The position numbers and the translations under genes were made by a program. A stretch of DNA of 11,890 bases from Cyclobacteriaceae bacterium (GTDB taxonomy: Bacteria; Bacteroidota; Bacteroidia; Cytophagales; Cyclobacteriaceae), in NCBI GenBank assembly GCA_030637245.1, contig DAOVVI010000015.1, forward strand, positions 1 through 11,890, written 5' to 3'. The notes under the pieces are model-generated. The model saw nothing but the letters and a program-made list of their open reading frames with translations. It had not been told where the DNA came from and searched no databases. Shown here piece by piece: positions 6,024 through 11,890 of the stretch; the stretch's first letter is position 1; each line of letters opens with the position of its first letter.

Positions 6024-7721
6024 ATGCATTATAGATTTTATTTAGCAGCCATTTTTTTATTTCTTATCTCCTCCTGCGAACAAAGAAAGGCAAGAGAAAT
6101 TCCCAACAGCTTAGGTGTAGTTGCCGAAAATGCCATGGTTGTCAGTGCTCATCCACTGGCGTCACAGGTTGGGATAGAGGTGTTGAAAAATGGCGGGAAT
6201 GCTATTGATGCAGCAGTTGCAGTTCATTTTGCTTTGGCTGTGGTTTATCCTGGTGCAGGTAATATTGGTGGCGGAGGATTCCTGGTGTATCGTACAAATA
6301 GTGGTGAGTTTTACACATTGGATTATAGGGAAAAAGCGCCTGCAATGGCCGGGAGAGATATGTATTTAAATGATTCGGGTGAAGTCGATAATGAAAAAAG
6401 CAGACTTGGACATTTGGCAGCAGGAATTCCCGGATCGGTAGATGGAATGGTTACCGCGCATCAAAGGTTTGGAAGTAAATCATGGGAAGAGCTTTTAGAA
6501 CCTTCAATTGACTTGGCGAAAAACGGGTTTTTACTTACTGAAAAGGAAGCTTCAAATCTGAATAGAGCCCAGGAGCGGATCGAAAAATACTGCACGATCA
6601 AACCAGAAAATGTAATTAAAGAATCCTGGCATGAAGGAGATACAATCTACTACAAAAATCTTGCAGAAACGCTCACGAGGATAGCCGAAAAAGGTATAGA
6701 AGGATTTTATGAAGGTGAGACCGCCCGGCTGATTGTAGAAGAAATGGAAAAGGGAAATGGATTGATTTCATATGAAGATTTAATGAATTATTCATCAGTT
6801 TGGCGAGACCCGATCAGCTTTAATTATAAAAACTTTAACATCACTTCTATGGGACCGCCATCTAGTGGCGGCGTTGCCATTGCTCAATTATTTACGATGA
6901 TCGAACAATTCCCAATCAAAGACTGGGGAATAGATCATATCAATACCATTCATGCGATAACAGAGTCGGAAAAATTGGTTTATGCAGACAGGGCGAGATA
7001 CTTGGGTGATCCTGATTTTGTGCAAATGCCAATCGATGAATTAATGGATTTGAAATACAATCAAGCCAGGGCTTCCAACATCAATTTTGAAAAAGCCTCA
7101 ATTGCCGACGATATTTTAGCTGGGCAATTTGTTAAGGAACATGAAGAAACCACACATTTTTCCATTATTGATCAATTTGGAAATGCAGTATCTTCTACCA
7201 CCACTCTAAATGGTGGATTTGGCAATCATGTAGTTGTTGGAATGGCCGGATTTTTCCTGAATAATGAAATGGACGACTTTTCGTCAAAACCCGGATTTCC
7301 TAATATGTATGGATTGATAGGAGGAGAGGCAAATGCGATTGTTCCAGCTAAAAGAATGTTGAGTTCCATGACTCCAACGATTGTGGAAAAAGATGGGGAA
7401 TTATTCATGGTGGTAGGTTCGCCCGGCGGCTCGACAATTATCACCTCTGTTTTTCAGACGATCCTTAATGTAGTAGAATTTAATATGAATATGAAGGGAG
7501 CAGTAGATTTTCAACGGTTTCATCATCAATGGAGGCCGGATATCATTCAGTATGAAAATGGAAGATTTGAGGATCACGTACTTAAAAAGTTGAAAGATTT
7601 GGGTCATGAACTTAAAGAGAGATCTGCTATTGGAAGAGTAGATGCAATTCTTGTGCTGGAGGATGGTAAGCTCGAAGGCGGAGCTGATCATCGGGGTGAT
7701 GATACTGCCATGGGTTTTTGA
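6024..7721 (+). CDS. ggt: Gamma-glutamyltransferase (canonical, lipoprotein)
   Basis: 565 residues, usual GGT length. A lipoprotein signal ends in LISSC with Cys18, so the enzyme should be membrane-anchored in the periplasm or at the outer membrane. Family motifs are intact: NGGNAIDAAVAVHF, NIGGGGFL, DYREKAP with substrate-binding Arg102, PSSGGVAIAQL, and EETTHFSIID with nucleophile Thr376. Autocleavage before Thr376 would give a 375-residue large and a 190-residue small subunit. By fixed offsets from E. coli GGT (Thr391), Thr394, Asn396, Glu415, Asp418, Ser447 and Ser448 fill the catalytic and binding positions. The 26-residue run from Asp418 to Arg444 is long enough to hold a lid loop. The expected reaction is hydrolysis or transpeptidation of glutathione and other gamma-glutamyl compounds. 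It follows the atypical GGT on the same strand, and its stop is 10 bp from that of the convergent lipoprotein gene. Confidence 0.95.
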   Translation: MHYRFYLAAIFLFLISSCEQRKAREIPNSLGVVAENAMVVSAHPLASQVGIEVLKNGGNAIDAAVAVHFALAVVYPGAGNIGGGGFLVYRTNSGEFYTLDYREKAPAMAGRDMYLNDSGEVDNEKSRLGHLAAGIPGSVDGMVTAHQRFGSKSWEELLEPSIDLAKNGFLLTEKEASNLNRAQERIEKYCTIKPENVIKESWHEGDTIYYKNLAETLTRIAEKGIEGFYEGETARLIVEEMEKGNGLISYEDLMNYSSVWRDPISFNYKNFNITSMGPPSSGGVAIAQLFTMIEQFPIKDWGIDHINTIHAITESEKLVYADRARYLGDPDFVQMPIDELMDLKYNQARASNINFEKASIADDILAGQFVKEHEETTHFSIIDQFGNAVSSTTTLNGGFGNHVVVGMAGFFLNNEMDDFSSKPGFPNMYGLIGGEANAIVPAKRMLSSMTPTIVEKDGELFMVVGSPGGSTIITSVFQTILNVVEFNMNMKGAVDFQRFHHQWRPDIIQYENGRFEDHVLKKLKDLGHELKERSAIGRVDAILVLEDGKLEGGADHRGDDTAMGF

Positions 7722-7731
7722 TGTAAAAACT

Positions 7732-8496
7732 TTAACGTAGCACGTTTGATTGTTTAACCTCCAGATTCTCCAGCCTGATTTCGGACAGCTTTTCCAGTTC
7801 GTTACTTTTAAATAATTCAGCCAGACCGGCAACGTCATTAAATCCATCAGGTCCTTTATAGTTTATGTAATCAGAAAATATAAGGCCAGATTTCTCTCTG
7901 GAATTTACGCTTTCGCGAAACCGGATCCCTCCACCATCAGACACAAAATAATAAGCGAAATAATCCATCCGGTAATCGTTTTTATTAATCCAATAAACAA
8001 ATACGTCTTCAAAATCTTCACCCCCGCCTTCCTGGTTAAAAGTAACTTTGATTTTATAATACCGCTTCCCTTTTATTTCTTCATCTCCTATTAAGTTTTT
8101 GTTTACCGATTCATCATTTAATCCAAAAGGAAGAAGTGCAAAATACACCACAGAATTTATCGAATTGGAATACCTTCTTTTCCACTCTTCTGTCAAATTT
8201 ACCTCCTTGTTGTTGAGCAACCGCTGAAGGCCGTTATTTGTCAAGATATCATGATAAGAGCTCAATGAGTCAACAAACATTCTATGGTATTTGAAAGCTC
8301 CATTGTTTCGCTCCACCACATAATGCCTTCCTCTAAAATCAAATTCAACAATGCTGTTTTCATACAAATCTCCGCCATGGGTTTTTATTGATTTATCAAC
8401 AATACTTTGAGCATCCTCCCCGACAGTGGAACATCCAAAAAACAAAGTACATACCAATGACATATAAAAATATTTCCGAATCATAATCAGATACAT
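7732..8496 (-). CDS. DUF6503-like lipoprotein of unknown function
   Basis: 254 residues from the ATG at 8494-8496, or 250 if the second Met (8482-8484) is used. Either start gives a hydrophobic segment ending in LFFGC; Cys22 (Cys18 from the second Met) is the likely lipidated residue, although Phe at -3 is not ideal for a lipobox. After a helical IVDKSIKTHGG stretch the mature protein has an HGGDLYENSIVEFDFRGRHY region (from His40) and many beta strands. This pattern resembles Bacteroidota proteins assigned to DUF6503, some of which are misannotated as deoxyribose-phosphate aldolase. No catalytic motif can be assigned. It lies downstream of the TPR gene on the same strand, and the MITE-like element fills most of the 140 bp between them. 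Its 3' end is only 10 bp from the convergent GGT stop. Confidence 0.72.
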   Translation of the reverse strand: MYLIMIRKYFYMSLVCTLFFGCSTVGEDAQSIVDKSIKTHGGDLYENSIVEFDFRGRHYVVERNNGAFKYHRMFVDSLSSYHDILTNNGLQRLLNNKEVNLTEEWKRRYSNSINSVVYFALLPFGLNDESVNKNLIGDEEIKGKRYYKIKVTFNQEGGGEDFEDVFVYWINKNDYRMDYFAYYFVSDGGGIRFRESVNSREKSGLIFSDYINYKGPDGFNDVAGLAELFKSNELEKLSEIRLENLEVKQSNVLR

Positions 8497-8503
8497 TCAA
8501 ATG

Positions 8504-8513
8504 ATATAAGATT
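8504..8513. repeat. Target-site duplication ATATAAGATT, left copy
   Basis: The 10-base sequence ATATAAGATT is repeated exactly at 8624-8633, directly outside the two terminal inverted repeats of the element. The bases just beyond each copy differ, so the duplication is exactly 10 bp. This is the signature of transposition. Confidence 0.75.
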
Positions 8514-8623
8514 TAATGCCACTAACTTAAGTATGTTTTTTATCTCCTCTCCCCACCTGATCCGGCGGGCAGGCCTTCACCCTCTCCAGCGAGGGACAAT
8601 TGGAGCTTAAGTTAATGGCAATA
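8514..8623. mobile_element. 110-bp MITE-like element with 18-bp terminal inverted repeats
   Basis: The left end TAATGCCACTAACTTAAG (8514-8531) and the reverse complement of the right end TATTGCCATTAACTTAAG (8606-8623) match at 16 of 18 positions. A perfect 10-bp direct repeat flanks them. The interior is too short for a transposase and has a GC-rich block with a small hairpin, CCCTC (8580-8584) with GAGGG (8591-8595). The element lies 13 bp beyond the stop of the TPR gene and 17 bp upstream of the lipoprotein start. It therefore separates two genes of what was probably one operon. Size, TIRs and target duplication fit a MITE mobilised in trans by a full-length IS. A 10-bp duplication is seen in several IS groups, including parts of the IS4 superfamily, but I cannot name the parent. 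Confidence 0.72.
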
Positions 8624-8633
8624 ATATAAGATT
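8624..8633. repeat. Target-site duplication ATATAAGATT, right copy
   Basis: Exact partner of the copy at 8504-8513. It ends three bases before the TAG stop of the TPR gene (minus strand, 8637-8639), so the insertion spared that coding sequence. Confidence 0.75.
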
Positions 8634-8636
8634 GAA

Positions 8637-11600
8637 CTACCAAGTTGAGGAATTTGTATCAATTTCGGCCATTGTATTTCTAAATTCCTCCTCAAATGTC
8701 TTAAACATTACTGAGGACATCATGGTTTTTAGCTCTTCTTTGGTATCTAAGGCATAACTTCTCAGGCCAACTTTGAGGCATTGGAGCGCATAAGCTTTAT
8801 TGAGTTCGAGTGAAAAAGGATTGAGATTCACCGCATTTAACAGTATTTCATACCCCTTGTCAGGATCATTCATTTTTTGGTTAAAAAACCATACTGATTC
8901 CATGACTCCAGGCTCGAAAAATGGATTCCTATTACCCAGCAGCTCAAAACTCGTAATCATTTTCTCCTCTCCAAATGTTATGGATTCTTCTAAACATCTA
9001 AACAATTCAAGATAACTTTTAACTTTAAGGTCATCGCTTTTCAAGTTTGAATACAAGTTCTGCATGCTTTCACCATCTTTTAAATGATATGCATATTTGC
9101 ATTGCGCCAGGTATATTTCATCCAGCACATCGCTCCTGCTGATATTTAGCCGGCCTACTTCCTGCAACAGGTTAAATGCTTTCTGATTTTGATTGAGTTC
9201 CAAATACGAATTAAATAAGCGTAGAAATCCCATGGCCTGAATATCTTCACTTTCAAAACTTAATGCCAATCCCTCCAATTTCTCAAGGTCAAATTCCCGG
9301 TATCGGTAAGCCAAAAAAGAAAATCTTTTTTCCGTATCTGCATTAAGAATATCCTGTAAATCGCCTATTTCAAGAATGTCAATCATTTTACCTGCCATTT
9401 CCATATTTGAAGAATCGCCGCTTTGTTCAATTTGCCTCCAAATGAAAGCGGCTTTATCAAGCTCTCCGTTTTCCATATATGCAAACGCTAATTCCATTGC
9501 TACCTCCAAATGTCCATTTTGAAATGCTTTTTTAAAATTATCTATTGCCAGACTATTGGCATTCAATGAGAGCGCCAACTTTCCCAACAGACTAAAATAC
9601 TCTTTTTCAGGATTTGTGAATGCCAGTTGATACAGGATTTGAAAAGCCTTTGAAACTTCTCCCTGTTGATATAAAGCAAGCGTATTTGCCAAATTAAGAT
9701 TGTCTTGAAACCATGAAGTTTTGCTTGAATCATAAAAAACCTGCATTTGATTTAAATATGTGGTATCAACCAGTTCAGGGCTATTTAAAACTTTATTGTA
9801 ATTGTAAATCAGTTGTTCAATTTTTTCATTTCCCGGATCACCAAACTGAATTTGTGCCCCATCCTTTGCAATTGTTCTGAGATCGTTTGCCAGAACGACC
9901 AGGTTATTCGTTGCTGCCAAATATTTTGATTTCTTTATCAAATTTTCCAGGGTATCTGATCTGATTGACAGGTCCTTTAATCTAAACAGGGCATAAATAT
10001 TAGTTGCAGATTCATTTTCTGAATTGTTGTCATAAGTTGATCTTTCCAAATAGTAATAAGCTGAATCAATATTGTCTATCTCGTTATAAACCAAACCCAG
10101 GTTATTCATGAGACGACCATTGTTTGGGAATCTTTCCAACCCATCCTCGAGCGCAAAGATTGCTTCAAAATATCTTTTGGCTTCCATATATTTTGAAGCA
10201 AGATTTGCATAAGCAAATTCAGTAGGATTTTTACCAACGGCTTGCTTTAAATAATTTAATTCCTGGCTAAAGTTCCCATTTCTTTTTTCCAAAGTGGCCA
10301 GGGCATAGTTGGCGCGATGGCTCGTTCCGGAATAGATGTTGGATAATTTATAATATTCTGAAGCTGACATGTAATCCTCGGCTTTCAAATATAAATCACC
10401 AATTCCCGAGTAAAAGCCTGCCGTTGACTGATAATACGCAATCATATTGAATCTGAAAAATAGTGCCAGGATTACAATAACACCAGCAAACCTGGAAATA
10501 AAATAGGGCATTCTCTTCGGTTTGTAGAGCACTTTTCCAACATCTGCATTGAGCCTGAGTAAATCGTAAAAATTAGCTATTACATATATTATAAACATCG
10601 CGCTAAATCCCAATTGACTATAAATGATCACATCTTCCATCACTTCCACAAATGAATCATTTCCCGAAATAAAAAAATAGGAAATCGTTAGATGTGAAGT
10701 AATTGCCAGGCAGATATAAAGAATCGCACCGAATGGATAAAAAGAAAACATGCCTTCATATGTGACTTCTTTAGTCCGGTAACCCCAAATGCCAATAATT
10801 GAAGCAATGGTTAACAACCAAAAAGATCCGATCACATACATATCCGCTTCAAGTATTTTGCTGTTTCGCAGCAATACTAAAACAGCATTTAAAAGAAAAA
10901 TAATACTGATCACCAGGAAATGAATCAATCCGTTTTTATCTCCGGCCAGTCCACCTGAAGTTATGATTCGTAAAAAGCCGCTAACAATTTCATTACCGAC
11001 TATGAATGCAAAAAGTACGGTCAGTATCAATGGTATATAAATGCCATAATTTACCAGATGAAGAAATGGGTAATTTACATTACTGGAGTTGAAAATAACC
11101 ATTCCAAAAATCGCTGTTGCGCATAAATGCGTTAATAGCCTGGGGATAAATCCGATTTCCTTTTTGACAAAATGAAAAATATACAGAGCTGGAAAATATA
11201 AAACAAAGGCTATGACAAGCCCAATTTTCTTATAGGAATTGAATAAAACCAGGTAGTCAAGCTTTAACCCAACAAATATCACGGTTATTATTATCACAAA
11301 GACAACAAACCAGAACCTGGACAAATCTGTAATTAAGGCTAGTATAATGCTGATAAAAATTCCCAGCCATATCAAAAGTATATAAGCCGGCCATTCGTTT
11401 ACATGAAATTCTGAAGCAATAAATCCCTGGGAAATGACATAATTGTTAATGCTAATTGGAAATTCAAAAATCCCCAATTTGTATGATTCGAATAGCGTCT
11501 TTACCGGCTCTATTGAGGTCTCGATTTCCCAGTTAATAACAAATGAGCTTCCCAAAAAGTAAGTGAAGACATAAATCAATACGGAGAAAAAAAAGACAAA

Positions 11601-11660
11601 AAGCAGGAACTTGTATATTACTTTAAACGGTTTGTCCCATGTGTTCCAAAATAAATCCAT
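8637..11660 (-). CDS. Large polytopic membrane protein with C-terminal TPR domain
   Basis: 1007 residues. The first 405 residues contain about 11 hydrophobic segments, near residues 18-40, 91-111, 114-134, 145-165, 172-191, 202-222, 243-264, 273-293, 304-327, 343-363 and 387-405. The short loops alternate in charge. KKEIGFIPR and GKVLYKPKRMPYFISR are basic and fit the inside, whereas SGNDSFVEVMED is acidic and fits the outside. The positive-inside rule puts the N-terminus in the cytoplasm and everything after residue 405 in the periplasm. From about 415 onward come helical repeats of TPR type (GIGDLYLKAEDYMSASEYYK, LGLVYNEIDNIDSAYYYLE, LAFAYMENGELDKAAFIW), with less regular helices to the end. 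I recognise no catalytic motif and no named family. TPR domains bind protein partners, so a scaffold or assembly factor is plausible. Its ATG lies 14 bp after the acyltransferase stop, so both are likely on one transcript. Confidence 0.75.
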   Translation of the reverse strand: MDLFWNTWDKPFKVIYKFLLFVFFFSVLIYVFTYFLGSSFVINWEIETSIEPVKTLFESYKLGIFEFPISINNYVISQGFIASEFHVNEWPAYILLIWLGIFISIILALITDLSRFWFVVFVIIITVIFVGLKLDYLVLFNSYKKIGLVIAFVLYFPALYIFHFVKKEIGFIPRLLTHLCATAIFGMVIFNSSNVNYPFLHLVNYGIYIPLILTVLFAFIVGNEIVSGFLRIITSGGLAGDKNGLIHFLVISIIFLLNAVLVLLRNSKILEADMYVIGSFWLLTIASIIGIWGYRTKEVTYEGMFSFYPFGAILYICLAITSHLTISYFFISGNDSFVEVMEDVIIYSQLGFSAMFIIYVIANFYDLLRLNADVGKVLYKPKRMPYFISRFAGVIVILALFFRFNMIAYYQSTAGFYSGIGDLYLKAEDYMSASEYYKLSNIYSGTSHRANYALATLEKRNGNFSQELNYLKQAVGKNPTEFAYANLASKYMEAKRYFEAIFALEDGLERFPNNGRLMNNLGLVYNEIDNIDSAYYYLERSTYDNNSENESATNIYALFRLKDLSIRSDTLENLIKKSKYLAATNNLVVLANDLRTIAKDGAQIQFGDPGNEKIEQLIYNYNKVLNSPELVDTTYLNQMQVFYDSSKTSWFQDNLNLANTLALYQQGEVSKAFQILYQLAFTNPEKEYFSLLGKLALSLNANSLAIDNFKKAFQNGHLEVAMELAFAYMENGELDKAAFIWRQIEQSGDSSNMEMAGKMIDILEIGDLQDILNADTEKRFSFLAYRYREFDLEKLEGLALSFESEDIQAMGFLRLFNSYLELNQNQKAFNLLQEVGRLNISRSDVLDEIYLAQCKYAYHLKDGESMQNLYSNLKSDDLKVKSYLELFRCLEESITFGEEKMITSFELLGNRNPFFEPGVMESVWFFNQKMNDPDKGYEILLNAVNLNPFSLELNKAYALQCLKVGLRSYALDTKEELKTMMSSVMFKTFEEEFRNTMAEIDTNSSTW

Positions 11661-11674
11661 TGTTTTTTAAAAAA

Positions 11675-11890
11675 TCAGTTTAATTTATTTCTCTTTTTGA
11701 GTTCACTTCTAATTACTGAAACGGTTTTACTTTTTAACATTTTCAGGTCATCCCTTGTCATTCCACGTGTGTCAATAGGCTCATGGAAAATAATCATATT
11801 TTTACTCCTGCTAAAAAGCAGCTTACCATCATCCGGAAATAATATCCAATTGTACGGAATAGTAACGGGTACAATTGGAATTTGATTTTC
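11675..11890 (-). CDS. 1-acyl-sn-glycerol-3-phosphate acyltransferase-like protein, C-terminal part
   Basis: An open frame runs in from the right edge to a TGA at 11675-11677 and encodes the last 71 residues. IPIVPVTIPYNW resembles the fourth conserved block of PlsC/LPLAT acyltransferases (the VPV motif). It is followed by a pattern common near the C-terminus of these enzymes: KNMIIFHEPIDTRGMT, then DDLKML and a basic helix. The catalytic HX4D motif would lie upstream, outside the window. PlsC-type enzymes transfer a fatty acyl group to lysophosphatidate or related lysolipids at the inner membrane, in phospholipid or ornithine-lipid synthesis; which substrate applies cannot be told here. The gene is 14 bp upstream of the TPR membrane protein and co-directional with it, so a shared transcript is likely. 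Confidence 0.8.
   Translation of the reverse strand, partial: ENQIPIVPVTIPYNWILFPDDGKLLFSRSKNMIIFHEPIDTRGMTRDDLKMLKSKTVSVIRSELKKRNKLN

Noticed and set aside
7401..7847. 148-codon minus-strand frame across the GGT and lipoprotein 3' ends
   Set aside because: It lies antisense to the GGT C-terminus and in another frame of the lipoprotein gene. The product has no recognisable domain, so it is a shadow frame.
11697..11885. 62-codon plus-strand frame at the right edge
   Set aside because: It is the antisense shadow of the acyltransferase C-terminus, whose minus-strand frame carries clear PlsC-like motifs.

Overview
The window looks like a piece of a Bacteroidota chromosome, probably a free-living or marine Cytophagales-type bacterium. 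The basis is its AT-rich DNA, the weak or absent Shine-Dalgarno sequences, the Bacteroidota-type families present (a lipoprotein resembling DUF6503, a CotH-like kinase protein, and a large membrane protein with TPR repeats), and two predicted lipoproteins. This placement is an inference from style and families; no 16S rRNA or other taxonomic marker is present.

Layout: (1) 1-428, plus strand: the 3' end of a Gfo/Idh/MocA-type oxidoreductase, followed by an 11-bp hairpin between convergent genes. (2) 542-2757, minus strand: a two-gene unit in which a secreted CotH-like protein is followed, through a 4-base ATGA overlap, by an aldo/keto reductase. (3) 2758-4139: a divergent regulatory region carrying two near-identical palindromic sites, a possible 43-residue ORF, then a Xre/MbcA-type antitoxin and a RES-domain toxin. 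(4) 4190-7721, plus strand: two tandem but very different gamma-glutamyltransferase-family proteins. The first is apparently cytoplasmic and of an atypical subclade; the second is a canonical enzyme with a lipoprotein signal. They are separated by a 277-bp spacer with a degenerate inverted repeat. (5) 7732-11890, minus strand, read right to left: the 3' end of a PlsC-type acyltransferase, 14 bp, an 11-TM plus TPR protein of 1007 residues, a 110-bp MITE-like element with 18-bp terminal inverted repeats and a 10-bp target duplication, then a DUF6503-like lipoprotein.

How the parts fit: the RES/Xre pair is a self-contained type II toxin-antitoxin module acting on NAD metabolism and is probably autoregulated through the palindromes upstream of it. 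The two GGT proteins suggest separate handling of gamma-glutamyl or related amides in two compartments. Removing the MITE and one target copy would leave only about 20 bp between the TPR gene and the lipoprotein gene. The right-hand block was therefore probably one operon (acyltransferase, TPR membrane protein, lipoprotein) before the element inserted. I see no rRNA, tRNA, CRISPR array or full-length transposase gene. The strongest items for a second look are the MITE, the duplicated GTTTTGNAAAAC palindrome and the atypical GGT.
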